Part shown: one piece after another, positions 1 to 9,059 of the stretch
How positions within the stretch are numbered: the stretch's first letter is position 1
Layout of the letters: each line of letters opens with the position of its first letter
NCBI GenBank assembly: GCA_035511515.1
Contig: DATKFG010000105.1
Span: 1 to 33,248, forward strand
Direction: 5' to 3'
Source of the DNA: VBCK01 sp035511515
GTDB lineage: Bacteria; Pseudomonadota; Gammaproteobacteria; Burkholderiales; Burkholderiaceae_F
Length of the DNA stretch: 33,248 nt
Notes under the pieces: model-generated
Databases searched by the model: none
What the model was told of the DNA's origin: nothing
Seen by the model: only the letters and a program-made list of their open reading frames with translations
Program-made: the position numbers and the translations under genes

Positions 1-423
1 GTGAGACTGCCGTCGAGGGCAATCCCCATTCGGACTAGCTACTGCCGGAAAAGATTCCCCGGCGCATGAACGCCGCCCGTCGCAGCGGATGGTGGGCGCA
101 GCTGCACGTCGACCCATCGACCGGCGTCGGCTGTGGCGAGCCTGCCATACTTCGAAACCGGCAATTGGAATGTCCGAAGTCTTGGGATGCATACTGTGCG
201 CGACCGGCCAATTGCGGCCGGTGAGGGAGCCGCCGAAAAAGTTGTCCTAAGCAGACATGACAACAGCCTGAAACAAGTTTCAAGCCGCTGGTGATGAGTA
301 GCGTTTGGAAGTTCACGTTAAGCCGCTACCCTCTTCGCGTGATCGCCGCGAGACTGGGCGGTTGGAATTTCGTCTGAGTGGTTAGCTGATACCGCCCCGA
401 CGCGATTTGAACCAGGCAGGACG
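1..423. other. No recognised gene; leader of the BTAD regulator
   Basis: Short open frames exist on the minus strand here, but none has a recognisable domain, a good ribosome binding site or convincing composition. A perfect 7-bp inverted repeat with a 6-nt loop lies at 203-222 (ACCGGCC/GGCCGGT). It has no T-tract and could be a weak hairpin on either strand. The stretch just before 424 presumably carries the promoter of the regulator, but I cannot pick out a convincing -35/-10 pair. Confidence 0.4.
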
Positions 424-3400
424 ATGGCGACGCCGGCCAAGTTCGCTGCGCCCAGACCTCGCAACGCTTGTAAACGCGAGCGTTTGTTCGCGTGGTTGGA
501 CCGCGGTCGCGAGGGCGCGGGAATCTGGATCAGCGGGCCGCCGGGCGCGGGGAAGACCACGCTGATCGCCACCTATGTCGGCGCGCGCGACCTTTCCTGC
601 TTCTGGTACAACGTCGATCGCGGGGATGCTGACGTCGCAAGCTTCTTCTACCACCTCGGCATAGCCGCGAGGCAGTTCGCTCCCCGCCGGAAGAAACCTC
701 TCCCGCTGTTTACACCGGAGCACGCTCGCGGTGTAGCGGCGTTTAGTCGCGGTTTCTTTCGCGAATTCTTCTCGCGGCTTGGCGCTCCCTGTGTTCTGGT
801 CCTCGACAATTACCAGGACGCCACAGAAGCCTCGCAAATTCACGATGCATTGAGCGAGGCATGGGCGGAGATCCCACAAGGCGTATCTGTCGTCGCCCTG
901 AGCCGCAGTGACCCGCCACCACAGTTGGCGTGCCGGCGCGCCAACCAGGTTCTCGAGTGCCTGACCTGGGAGGAATTGAAATTCGACGACGACGAGGTTC
1001 GGGACCTCGTACGAAGCCGTGCGCCGAACGTTACCGAAATATCTCTGGAGGCGCTTGCTCGCGCAGATGGTTGGGCGGCGGGCTTGATCTTGCTGCTGGA
1101 ATCGCGTGATAAGTCAGGAAGCGCAATGCCGCAGAGTGCACCGCCACAAGTGCTGTTCGATTACTTCGCGGATCAGGTATTCGACAGAGTCGAGCAGGAC
1201 GCGCGAAATTTTCTACTGACAAGCGCATTCCTGACGCGCTTCAGCGCCGGCATGGCCGAGGCGCTGACATCCCACCGAGGCGCCGAACGCGTGCTCGCAT
1301 ACCTTGCTCGCTATAACCTCTTCACGACCCGCTATGGCGAGTACTTTCAATATCACCCCTTGTTCCGCCAGTTCCTGCTAGCCCGCGCTCGGGAGAATTT
1401 TCCGGCCGACCGGCTGATGGCGGTCCGCAACGACGCGGCCCGTTTATTGAATTCGAGCTCTATGGTGGAGGACGCGATCGATCTTTGGCTGGAGTCGCAG
1501 GACTGGGACGCAGTCGCCAGGGCTACCAAAGAACAAGCACCGGCGCTGCTCACCCAGGGGCGTCACGCCGTTGTCACACGCTGGCTCGACGCCCTGCCGC
1601 CAGAGGTTGTCGCTACCGATCCATGGTTGCTGTATTGGCGCGCCGCGGCGCGCCTGCCGTTCGCCCCCATTCAGAGTCAACCCTGGTTCGAGCATGCGCA
1701 TGAAGTGTTCCACAAACAAAACGATCGCGCCGGCCTGTTTCTGTCGTGGGCAGGTGCTGTCGAGGCCGTGCGCTTAGGAAGGTCGGACGCCGGCGCCTTC
1801 GATCAGCTCATAGCGCGCCTCGACGAATTGTTGTTCGAGGACGCGAATTTTCCATCGGAGGCGATCGAATTCCAGGTCGCCCACGGGATGTACGCCGCTC
1901 TGTTCGTTCGCCAACCGCAGCACCCCGAGTTTGAACGCTGGAAGGAGCGCGCCCTGGCGCTTGCCCGTTCCGGTCCTGACCAGTCACGCCGGGCTTACAC
2001 CGTTTATATGGCCATCGTTTTCGAGCTCATGCTGGGTCATCCGGCCGAGGCTAGGTTTTTGCTCGATTCGCTGGCCGCACAAGATTTGCGCGATGCCCCC
2101 TCCATCGTGCAGAACATCAGCTATTTCGCACGTGCGTATTTTCAGCGCGAGGTCGGTATGGCTGCGGCTTGCATCGAAACCGCGAAGCAGGGTCTTCAAG
2201 CCTCGGCATCAAGGGGGGTGCACTCGTGGGATTTTCATATCAGGACGCAAGGCGTGGTGGCGGCTCTCAGCATTGGCGATCTCGAGTGCACCGATGCCCT
2301 GCTCGAAGCCATGGCGCGTGCTACCGACCTCAAACAGCCCGGCACAGCATCCGTCTATCACATGCTGGTCGCAGCAGGTCACTTGCGGCGCGCAGATCCA
2401 AAGTCGGCGTTACCGCACGTCGAAGCTTCGGTTCGCCTGCCCGGTGTTGGGCTCTTCTTCCTGGCGTTCGCGCACATTGCCCTATCGACCACCCTTTGGC
2501 AGCTCGAAAACCCCGATCGCGCCAAGGAGGAATTGCAGCACGCGTTCGATGTCGCGCGCACAATGAAGAGCGCTTGTCTGCTGCAGGTTGGTTGGATGAT
2601 TCAAGCCAGATTTGCGCTCGACGAGCGCGATCGCAGAGACGCTGTGGCGGCGCTGAGGAAAGGGTTGCGGCTGGGTCACGAGAATGAACTACTGGCTGCT
2701 TTGTGGCATATTTTTTGGAGGCCGCAGGAATTCGCACCACTGTACGCGCTTGCGTTGCAGGAAGGCATCGAGACCGAGTACGTACACCGACTGATTCGGC
2801 TGCATCGAATAGTGGCTCCTGCGCCGCATGTGAGAAACTGGCCGTGGCCGATAGAAATTCGAACCCTTGGTTCATTCGAAATATTGCGTAACGGCGAGTC
2901 ATTGCAATTCGAAAGAAAGACTCCCAAGCGGACGCTGCAACTTCTAAAGACGTTGATCGCGTTCGGCGGAAGAGATGTAGCCCAGGAACGGATCGTGGAC
3001 GCCCTATGGCCCGACTCTTCCGGCGACGAGGGCATCAATGCTTTGAACACGACCGTGAGCCGTCTGCGCGCCTTGCTGGACGAACCCGATTCAGTCATTC
3101 AATCGGGCGGTCATCTGACCATAAATACCGATCTGTGCTGTGTCGACGCTTTCGCGTTCGAGAAGGTGACCGATGGTTTGATTGACGGAGGCGAAATACA
3201 GCAGCCGCACATCGAACGTGCTCTCGAATTGTACCGAGGCGCCTTTCTGGACAGGGAACCGGACGCACCTTGGGCTGTGAGCATGCGTGAACGTCTTCGG
3301 CGCAAGTTTATGCTTGCGATCAACCGACAGGCCCACCTTCACGAATTATCCGGAAACACTGAGTTAGCGGTGCACTTGTATCTTCGCGGCATTGACGGAG

Positions 3401-3591
3401 ACGAGCTTGCAGAAGAATTTTACCGGGGACTGATGCGATGCTATGAGAAACTCGGACGGCGCGCGGAGGCCATGGGCGCCTTTCGGCAGTTGCGTCAGAC
3501 GCTCTCGGTCACGCTCGGTATTCGCCCGTCCAAAGAATCCGAGGCCCTTTTCGAGTCGCTGCGAACTGAGCAACCGATCGCCCGTTCGTAG
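424..3591 (+). CDS. MalT-like STAND ATPase fused to a SARP/BTAD transcriptional activator domain
   Basis: A 1055-residue cytoplasmic regulator. Residues 38-46 form a Walker A loop (GPPGAGKTT) and residues 124-130 a Walker B strand (VLVLDNY), as in MalT/LuxR-type STAND ATPases. The middle (about 330-800) is helical and repeat-rich, like the TPR-type sensor arm of that family. From about residue 810 an OmpR/PhoB-like winged helix begins (IEIRTLGSFEI), followed by a bacterial transcriptional activator domain to the end. The C-terminus is therefore SARP-like rather than the LuxR HTH of true MalT. The start at 424 has an AGGA-type ribosome binding site, and the N-terminus matches the usual family opening before the P-loop. 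Ligand and targets are unknown. The exported-protein genes downstream are candidate targets by position only. Confidence 0.9.
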   Translation: MATPAKFAAPRPRNACKRERLFAWLDRGREGAGIWISGPPGAGKTTLIATYVGARDLSCFWYNVDRGDADVASFFYHLGIAARQFAPRRKKPLPLFTPEHARGVAAFSRGFFREFFSRLGAPCVLVLDNYQDATEASQIHDALSEAWAEIPQGVSVVALSRSDPPPQLACRRANQVLECLTWEELKFDDDEVRDLVRSRAPNVTEISLEALARADGWAAGLILLLESRDKSGSAMPQSAPPQVLFDYFADQVFDRVEQDARNFLLTSAFLTRFSAGMAEALTSHRGAERVLAYLARYNLFTTRYGEYFQYHPLFRQFLLARARENFPADRLMAVRNDAARLLNSSSMVEDAIDLWLESQDWDAVARATKEQAPALLTQGRHAVVTRWLDALPPEVVATDPWLLYWRAAARLPFAPIQSQPWFEHAHEVFHKQNDRAGLFLSWAGAVEAVRLGRSDAGAFDQLIARLDELLFEDANFPSEAIEFQVAHGMYAALFVRQPQHPEFERWKERALALARSGPDQSRRAYTVYMAIVFELMLGHPAEARFLLDSLAAQDLRDAPSIVQNISYFARAYFQREVGMAAACIETAKQGLQASASRGVHSWDFHIRTQGVVAALSIGDLECTDALLEAMARATDLKQPGTASVYHMLVAAGHLRRADPKSALPHVEASVRLPGVGLFFLAFAHIALSTTLWQLENPDRAKEELQHAFDVARTMKSACLLQVGWMIQARFALDERDRRDAVAALRKGLRLGHENELLAALWHIFWRPQEFAPLYALALQEGIETEYVHRLIRLHRIVAPAPHVRNWPWPIEIRTLGSFEILRNGESLQFERKTPKRTLQLLKTLIAFGGRDVAQERIVDALWPDSSGDEGINALNTTVSRLRALLDEPDSVIQSGGHLTINTDLCCVDAFAFEKVTDGLIDGGEIQQPHIERALELYRGAFLDREPDAPWAVSMRERLRRKFMLAINRQAHLHELSGNTELAVHLYLRGIDGDELAEEFYRGLMRCYEKLGRRAEAMGAFRQLRQTLSVTLGIRPSKESEALFESLRTEQPIARS

Positions 3592-3609
3592 CCGAATGCA
3601 AGCGAAGAC

Positions 3610-3891
3610 CTAGCTGACCACACCTTTGTGCCGTCTGGAGAGCCTGCCTGGACGGACCGGGCGCCCCGACCGCGCGCTCTCCAATTCACGCTGCAGCAAT
3701 TGCAGCAGTTCTTCGAAATTATGAAATGTGCATTGCCGGTCGTTCCGCACGACCTCCACGACGCCGTGAACCTGGTCTTCGCGGGGTTCGCCAAGGACGA
3801 TCCGCAGCACGAAGACTTCGAGGGGTGGCAAGGCTTGTGTCCCTAAGGGCGAGTGAAGGCTGAGGATGCGCTGGCCCCCATAACCGATCAT
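3610..3891 (-). CDS. Small hypothetical protein convergent with the BTAD regulator
   Basis: A 93-residue frame read from an ATG at 3891; a TTG at 3924 would add 11 residues. The core, from about residue 24, has an alternating hydrophobic strand pattern (LEVFVLRIVLGEPRED) followed by HGVVEVVRNDRQCTF and a helical, leucine-rich end (NFEELLQLLQREL). From memory this resembles small conserved proteins of about 80-100 residues with a 'strand, strand, helix' layout that tend to sit near LuxR/BTAD-type regulators. That recollection is not confirmed by any search. The gene converges on the regulator with an 18-bp gap. Ribosome binding sites are weak for both starts. It has no signal peptide or membrane segment, and function is unknown. 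Confidence 0.5.
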   Translation of the reverse strand: MIGYGGQRILSLHSPLGTQALPPLEVFVLRIVLGEPREDQVHGVVEVVRNDRQCTFHNFEELLQLLQRELESARSGRPVRPGRLSRRHKGVVS

Positions 3892-4164
3892 CCACGGATT
3901 CGAGAACTGCAACGAAGGCAACAACCGCGCCGCACTCGGTGCCGTGGGTTGATCGCATCTGACCCCTTATACGGCGGCGGGATCAATCCGTAGTGAATCT
4001 GTAAGACCGCATGCGCTAAGGTGCATCGCAGTCAAGTGGACGTGAGAGCGTCCAAACAATCCCAGCGGGTTCCATCCGTAGTTGCCACTGCGGTAATCCT
4101 TTCCGTGACGTCGCCAGTACGTACCGCGGACCGATTTCGACCACCCGGATCGAGGAGATTCCAG

Positions 4165-4473
4165 ATGACTTCGGTTCCCAACTCCAACTCGAGGCTCCGT
4201 GCGACAATTACAAGTGCAACGGCCTGGTTCTTTGCGATTGCTGCTGCGGTGGTGTGGATGGTTAGATTAGGCGGGTTGCGACCAGGTGCTGCAATCGCGG
4301 CGATGCTGCTTGTGTCATTCGCCGCGCTGTTAGTGTTCATCGAAGCTGGACCCGCGTCACCTTCAGCCGGAACTCCTAACCAACTTGCAGTCGCAACTCA
4401 CACCCGACTGAATCGAGCCCCACCCCAAGGCATTCCGACATGTGCTGGAAGGAGCTGGGGATGCAACTACTGA
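4165..4473 (+). CDS. Small hypothetical membrane protein
   Basis: A 102-residue protein. The ATG at 4165 follows a GAGGAG ribosome binding site, which is better supported than the upstream GTG at 4021. Two hydrophobic stretches are visible, about residues 15-33 (TAWFFAIAAAVVWMV) and 38-58 (GAAIAAMLLVSFAALLVFI). They are separated by a short arginine-containing turn, which suggests a helical hairpin in the inner membrane. The C-terminal 40 residues are polar and low in complexity, with two cysteines near the end. I recognise no family. It precedes the GloVer-repeat gene on the same strand, but a gap of about 250 bp containing a gene remnant lies between them. Confidence 0.4.
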   Translation: MTSVPNSNSRLRATITSATAWFFAIAAAVVWMVRLGGLRPGAAIAAMLLVSFAALLVFIEAGPASPSAGTPNQLAVATHTRLNRAPPQGIPTCAGRSWGCNY

Positions 4474-4532
4474 GTCGCAACGCGTGCCGGATTGCAGGCG
4501 TGTGGTAAACAAAGCGCTTCAGGAGAACTGTC

Positions 4533-4676
4533 ATGAGCCTACGCGACCGCTGGACTATCCACATGCCGACCATCGGTCTTGGCGACCTCATCGGCCTAGG
4601 CGCAGACGGAAACGGTGCTCTTCAGCTTCACCGGAGGGACTGCCGGGAGTCAACCCTACTTCGAGGTCGCGCGTAA
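4533..4676 (+). pseudogene. Remnant of a GloVer-repeat gene, frame-disrupted
   Basis: An ATG at 4533 is preceded by a good ribosome binding site (AGGAG, 7-nt spacing) but opens a frame of only 47 codons. Within it, from 4609 in another frame, the DNA reads ETVLFSFTGGTAGSQPY, a clear GloVer repeat unit like those of the intact gene 120 bp downstream. The intact gene has GGAAACGAAACGG at the matching point and this copy has GGAAACGG. Loss of one copy of a 5-bp direct repeat (GAAAC) would explain the frame change. I read it as the decayed start of a paralogue, possibly the former first copy of the gene at 4730. Confidence 0.4.
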
Positions 4677-4729
4677 GCAACCCTATCAACATCTTCAAAA
4701 TCACTCCGCGGATGGAGAAGGAGGATGCT

Positions 4730-5956
4730 ATGAAATCAAGAGTGATCATGTTCAGCTTGCTGTTCCTGACCGCTAGCGCGTGGGGTGGGGCCTACGAGGT
4801 TCTATATAACTTCGCCAACGGGCCGGACGGCGGCTTCCCCCTTTCCGGTCCGATCGCGGATGAATCGGGCAACCTCTATGGCACAACCTCCAGCGGTGGC
4901 GCCTACGGCGCTGGAGTGGTTTTCAAGCTGGACCCGTCGGGAAACGAAACGGCAATCTACAGCTTCACCGGGGGCGCAGATGGAGGGTCCCCTTACGCGG
5001 GCGTCATTCGAGACGAGGACGGCAACCTGTACGGCACAACCTTTCTCGGCGGCACCTACAACGTAGGAGTGGTCTTCAAGTTGGACCAGTCAGGAAAAGA
5101 AACAGTGCTGTACACCTTTAACGGTGGCACGGATGGCGGATTTCCGCAAGCCGGCCTCACTCGGGACGAGGACGGCAACCTGTACGGTGCGACGATGGGT
5201 GGCGGCAATGGGAGTAGCTCATGTCCGTTCGGTTCATCTGGCTGCGGGGTGATCTTCAAGCTGGACTCGTCAGGCAACGAAACTGTTCTGTACACGTTCA
5301 GCGGCGGGGCGGACGGCGACAGCCCGGACGCCAGCTTGCTCCGAGATGAAGACGGCAACCTATACGGCACGACCCAGTTTGGCGGCAACTTGAGTGGCTC
5401 AAATTGTGTCTTTTATGGGTGCGGGGTCGTCTTCAAGCTGGACCAGCGGGGAAGAGAATCCGTGCTGTATGGCTTCACCGGGGGGGCGGACGGACTCGCT
5501 CCCTATGACACCCCGGTGTTGGACGAGGGCGGCAACCTGTACGGCACTGCTGGATACGGCGGGAACGAAAGCAATTCATGCCCGAGTGGCGCTACGGGGT
5601 GCGGGGTGGTCTTCAAGTTGGATCGACGGGGAAAAGAAACTGTGTTGTATACGTTCAGTGGCGGGACCGACGGATGGCAGCCCTTCGGAAGCCTGGTTCG
5701 GAGCGGAGACGGCAGGGTTTACGGCACAGTGGCCTTCGGAGGTCCTAACCCTTCTTCGTGCAACCAAGGCCTGGGCTGCGGTGTTGTGTTCGAGGTCGAT
5801 CAATCGGGAGAGGAAACGACGGTCCACGCGTTCAACGGAACGGACGGATCCACGCCTGCTTTTGGCCCCTTGTTGCGATATCACGGTGCCCTTTATGGCA
5901 CCACAAACGGGGGCGGCACTTCAGGGGCTGGTGTCGTCTTCAAAGTTCTGCCTTGA
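4730..5956 (+). CDS. Exported GloVer-repeat protein (choice-of-anchor tandem repeat family, TIGR03803-like)
   Basis: A 408-residue protein with an N-terminal signal peptide (about residues 1-20, hydrophobic core VIMFSLLFLTASAW). It has roughly seven tandem units of about 50 residues, with the pattern GNLYGTT..GG, then GVVFKLD, then G.ETVLYTF.GG.DG, which is the GloVer repeat. Several loops carry paired cysteines just before the GVVF strand (for example SCPFGSSGCG and CVFYGCG), consistent with disulfides outside the cytoplasm. The start at 4730 has a GGAGG site 6 nt upstream. The repeat is predicted to build a beta-rich, propeller-like fold, but its biochemical role is unknown. The 3' end overlaps the convergent small lipoprotein gene by 17 bp. 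The DNA repeats within the gene make copy-number change by recombination likely. Confidence 0.85.
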   Translation: MKSRVIMFSLLFLTASAWGGAYEVLYNFANGPDGGFPLSGPIADESGNLYGTTSSGGAYGAGVVFKLDPSGNETAIYSFTGGADGGSPYAGVIRDEDGNLYGTTFLGGTYNVGVVFKLDQSGKETVLYTFNGGTDGGFPQAGLTRDEDGNLYGATMGGGNGSSSCPFGSSGCGVIFKLDSSGNETVLYTFSGGADGDSPDASLLRDEDGNLYGTTQFGGNLSGSNCVFYGCGVVFKLDQRGRESVLYGFTGGADGLAPYDTPVLDEGGNLYGTAGYGGNESNSCPSGATGCGVVFKLDRRGKETVLYTFSGGTDGWQPFGSLVRSGDGRVYGTVAFGGPNPSSCNQGLGCGVVFEVDQSGEETTVHAFNGTDGSTPAFGPLLRYHGALYGTTNGGGTSGAGVVFKVLP

Positions 5957-6230
5957 CTTCCTGAAGACTCGTGAGGAGGACCCACCACGGCGGTATCGGA
6001 GGAGCGCCCTGCCAGCTCGTGTAGACCGCGCCCCGGCCCGCTGGCACGCATTCGAGCGGCACCGCCGTCGAAGCCCCCACCTCTACGCCCAGCGCCAGCC
6101 CCTGGATAAGCCGAGAAGCAACTGCGATGAGCGGCTCGCTGGTCGTCAGTTCGATCGGACGCATCGTTTGACAGCCCATCAGCGGAAGCGTGACGCAAAT
6201 GATGGCGATTAGTACACGACGGACATTCAC
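5940..6230 (-). CDS. Small lipoprotein with a leader duplicated from the 9060 gene; probably degenerate
   Basis: Read from a GTG at 6230, this gives 96 residues beginning VNVRRVLIAI and a lipobox LMGC with the lipid-attachment cysteine at residue 20. The first 36 or so residues align closely with the lipoprotein at 9060-9416: shared RVLIAI, GC-T-MRP and EPLIA segments, with the same cysteine position. After EPLIA the similarity stops completely, in all three frames. The remaining 60 residues look like low-complexity translation of GC-rich DNA, and the frame ends inside the 3' end of the GloVer gene. It is therefore either a chimera or a truncated paralogue whose 3' part was replaced. It may still be exported as a short lipopeptide. 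Confidence 0.45.
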   Translation of the reverse strand: MNVRRVLIAIICVTLPLMGCQTMRPIELTTSEPLIAVASRLIQGLALGVEVGASTAVPLECVPAGRGAVYTSWQGAPPIPPWWVLLTSLQEVKAEL

Positions 6231-6637
6231 GCGCTGTCCACTTTCCAAGTGTGTCGGAGCCGAACGGTCCTGCGCTGAGACCTCCACGCCACCTTAGTGT
6301 GTGATGCCTTACATATCGGTTACGCATTGGTCTCCGCGTCGAGGTGCGGGGGAGGTCTGACAATGGGTCGGAGCGGGCAGCTCGGCACGATGACTGCCAG
6401 CGCCGGCGTGACGTCCGTGATTGGGACCACGGCGTCAGCCGCACCGAAGCAATCCGTAGTCGATCCGTTAGGTGGCACCCGATAAGGTTATCCCCGGCAA
6501 TCTGAAAGGGAGAATCTGAGTGACATGCAGCCATCGGTTGCTTGCAACGGTGTGTGAAGTTAGGAACAAGTTGGAACCAACCACACTCTGGACGAACTAG
6601 GGAGCAGCGAAGGAAACCCGAGAAAGAGGAGAACGCA
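6231..6637. other. Intergenic region between divergent lipoprotein and GDSL hydrolase genes
   Basis: No gene is supported here. Several short frames and one long minus-strand frame cross it but show no recognisable motif. Because the flanking genes diverge, the region should hold two promoters. A weak candidate for the hydrolase is TTGCTT at 6539-6544 with TAGGAA 17 nt later at 6562-6567, which is too poor a match to call separately. Confidence 0.35.
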
Positions 6638-7510
6638 ATGAAGATAAGCGACGGAAAGCTGACAATGAAGCTGCGCCTCGCAGCAACCGCTCTGATCCTG
6701 GCAGGGGCTGCACCCTTGGCATCGGCCAGCCCCCCCGACCCAGAGGAAGGTTCTGCCCTTCTCGCCCTTGGTGATAGCATCTCGTTCGGTTTCATTACGC
6801 AGGCGGGCTTCGAGTACGTCAATCCCGGCAACTTCATCGGCTACCCGGCTTACATTGCACCCGAGCTGCACTTGAAAGCCGTCAATGCCTCCTGCCCGGG
6901 GGAAACGACCGGCAGCTTCATATCGGGGACCTTGCCGGACAACGGGTGCAGATTCTTTCGAGCCGGGTTCCCGCTGCACGTCGCCTATTCTGGAAGTCAG
7001 CTCGGATTCGCGACGACCTTCCTTAAGACTCATCCGCAAACGCGGGTGGTGACCATCAATCTTGGGGCAAACGACCTCCGTTTGCTGCAGGCTGCTTGCT
7101 CGAATGACCCAACATGCATTCAAGCTGGACTCCCGGCGGTCTTGGCGGGGGTGAGTTCGAACATGGACACGATCCTGCGCAGCGTGCGGGCGACGGGTTT
7201 CAGCGGGCCTCTGATCGTGGTGAACGTCTACTCGCCCGACTACACCAATACGTTGGACACCGAAGCCGTCGGAGCCCTGGGTCAAGTCCTCGCGGCCGTC
7301 GCCAGCGCTCATGGCGCAGTGGTCGCCGACGCTTTCTCGGCATTCCAGAAAGCCGCATCGACGAGCTTTGCCGGCGGTAAGACGTGCATGGCGGGTCTGC
7401 TGAACGCGAGTCCACAGAACCAGTATCTGTGTGATATTCATCCCAGTCAGTCGGGCCAACAACTCCTCGCGGACGTTGTCGAAGCTGCCACCGGGCTACA
7501 GGATCCCTAG
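6638..7510 (+). CDS. Exported SGNH/GDSL-family hydrolase (esterase/lipase-like)
   Basis: A 290-residue protein with a signal peptide of about 30 residues ending near PLASAS. Block I is ALGDSIS with the nucleophile Ser47. Block III is LGANDL with Asn145. Block V is CDIHPSQSG with Asp266 and His268. Together these give the Ser-Asp-His triad and oxyanion-hole Asn of SGNH hydrolases. Cysteines at 86, 104, 154, 160, 250 and 265 suggest disulfides in the exported enzyme. The substrate is probably an ester of a lipid, polysaccharide acetyl group or similar; the sequence does not say which. The ATG at 6638 has a GAGGAG site, whereas longer in-frame starts would extend ahead of the signal peptide. The gene lies in line with the beta-propeller lipoprotein downstream, with a gap of about 100 bp. 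Confidence 0.88.
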   Translation: MKISDGKLTMKLRLAATALILAGAAPLASASPPDPEEGSALLALGDSISFGFITQAGFEYVNPGNFIGYPAYIAPELHLKAVNASCPGETTGSFISGTLPDNGCRFFRAGFPLHVAYSGSQLGFATTFLKTHPQTRVVTINLGANDLRLLQAACSNDPTCIQAGLPAVLAGVSSNMDTILRSVRATGFSGPLIVVNVYSPDYTNTLDTEAVGALGQVLAAVASAHGAVVADAFSAFQKAASTSFAGGKTCMAGLLNASPQNQYLCDIHPSQSGQQLLADVVEAATGLQDP

Positions 7511-7613
7511 GCCTCGTAGCGCCAGTCGACTGAGAGCGGGACGCATGTCTCCGTTGATGAAGAATTTTCTTCTGTGGTCGCACGGAGCGTCGTTCTCGTG
7601 CAGGGAGGGAGTC

Positions 7614-9002
7614 ATGATCGGCACAGCGCAGCGAACCTGCCTCGTGCTTTCGATTCTGTTCGTGGCGCGTGCGCTTTCCGGTTGCTCCCCTAGCGTAGGT
7701 CCGATTTCCCTTGCACCACCCGCCTACACGGTCGGCGGCACCATCAGTGGTCTGGCAGGAAGCGGGCTGACGTTCTTCCGAAACGGGTCATCCATCGGCA
7801 GGGGTGCCAACGGCACCTACCCCGACTTGGGGATGGGTCCTCTTTTGGCCGGTCAAGCCTACGACATCACTGTCATTGTCCAACCGACGAGCCCTTCGCA
7901 GACTTGTACGGTGTCGAACGGGACCGGGACGATCGGCAACGCGAACGTCACGAACGTTCAGGTCACTTGCAAGACGAATGCCACTCGCTTTGTCTATGTC
8001 GCCAATGACGGCTCGAACAGCATCTCGACCTACACGATTGACGCAACGACTGGAGCATTGACAGCGGTCGCGACCCTATCGGTCTCGGCGGGGACTCCGC
8101 ACTTTCTCGCGGTAAACCCGCAGCGCGGGTACCTTTACATGACGAACGGCGGTTCGAACGACGTTTCGGTCTACGCGGTCGACGCCGCGAGCGGCGCGTT
8201 AACGGCGGTCAACGGCTCGCCGTTTCCCACTGGCAGCAACCCGAGTTCGGTGACGATCCATCCCAGCGGCGCGCTAGTCTATGTAACGAATCAAACCGAT
8301 GGGACGATTTCCGCCTACTCCCAGGATCCCGCTAGCGGGGCATTGATAGCCGTCGCCGGCTCGCCGTTCACGATGGGAAGCAATCCGGTTTCCGTCGCGA
8401 TTCCTGACTGGACAAATCCGCTTTTCGATGTGTACCTCTATGCGTGCGGCGGTTCAAACAACATCTCGGCATTTACGATCAACGAGAATGGCACGACCTT
8501 GACCGGAGCCTTGGCGGCGATGTCCGGCTCACCGTTCCCGGCCGGAAGCAGTCCAGTTTCCATGGTCGTCGATCCCGTTGGAAAATTCATCTATGTCGCC
8601 AGTCAAGGCGATGGCACCGTCTCGGCTTACGCTGGCGATCCCGCAAAAGGCTCTCTGACGCCCATCGCGGGCTCTCCGTTCGCGGCGGGCCGAGGTCCCT
8701 CAGCGGTGGTTGACACGTTCGGCGGCTTTGCATACGTCGCCAACAAGACGGATAGCTCGATTTCGGCCTACCAGATCAGCGCAGGGGTGTTGCGAGCCAC
8801 AGTAGGCTCACCGTTCATGGCCGGAACTGCCCCAAGCTCGCTGACGGTCGACAACCTCGGCAAATTCCTCTACGCGGTCAATAGCGGTTCGAACAATATT
8901 TCTGCCTATGCCATCGATCCGGCTACCGGGGCGTTGACGCCCGTCACCGGCTCGCCGTTCGCATCGGGAAGCGGGCCGGCTTCGATTGCCGTGAGCAACT
9001 GA
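7614..9002 (+). CDS. Beta-propeller lipoprotein (lactonase/YVTN-type repeats)
   Basis: A 462-residue protein with a lipoprotein signal: hydrophobic residues 8-20, then lipobox LSGC with Cys24. Residues about 38-122 form a small beta-domain (YTVGGTISGL ... VQVTC). From about residue 125 come repeated units of the type RFVYVANDGSNSISTYTID, then TGALTAV.GSPF..G..P, each a blade of a seven-bladed propeller as in the 6-phosphogluconolactonase-like (PF10282) and YVTN families. The start at 7614 has a strong GGGAGGG site. It is probably anchored in the outer membrane or periplasm. Lactonase activity is unlikely to be inferable, because these repeat proteins in gene neighbourhoods like this one are mostly uncharacterised. 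Strong internal DNA repetition, such as the recurring GGCTCGCCGTTC, is visible. Confidence 0.85.
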   Translation: MIGTAQRTCLVLSILFVARALSGCSPSVGPISLAPPAYTVGGTISGLAGSGLTFFRNGSSIGRGANGTYPDLGMGPLLAGQAYDITVIVQPTSPSQTCTVSNGTGTIGNANVTNVQVTCKTNATRFVYVANDGSNSISTYTIDATTGALTAVATLSVSAGTPHFLAVNPQRGYLYMTNGGSNDVSVYAVDAASGALTAVNGSPFPTGSNPSSVTIHPSGALVYVTNQTDGTISAYSQDPASGALIAVAGSPFTMGSNPVSVAIPDWTNPLFDVYLYACGGSNNISAFTINENGTTLTGALAAMSGSPFPAGSSPVSMVVDPVGKFIYVASQGDGTVSAYAGDPAKGSLTPIAGSPFAAGRGPSAVVDTFGGFAYVANKTDSSISAYQISAGVLRATVGSPFMAGTAPSSLTVDNLGKFLYAVNSGSNNISAYAIDPATGALTPVTGSPFASGSGPASIAVSN

Positions 9003-9059
9003 TCCGATGAGGCGTATTCCGACGCAGATCCGATCCAGGCCCTGCGAGGGAGGAAGAGC

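Noticed and set aside
5893..6837. A 314-codon minus-strand frame
   Set aside because: It overlaps the GDSL signal peptide and the small lipoprotein in other frames and shows no motif.
4730..9002. CRISPR-like regular repeats
   Set aside because: The periodic repeats are codon-level repeats of the GloVer and propeller proteins, in frame and divergent, without spacers.
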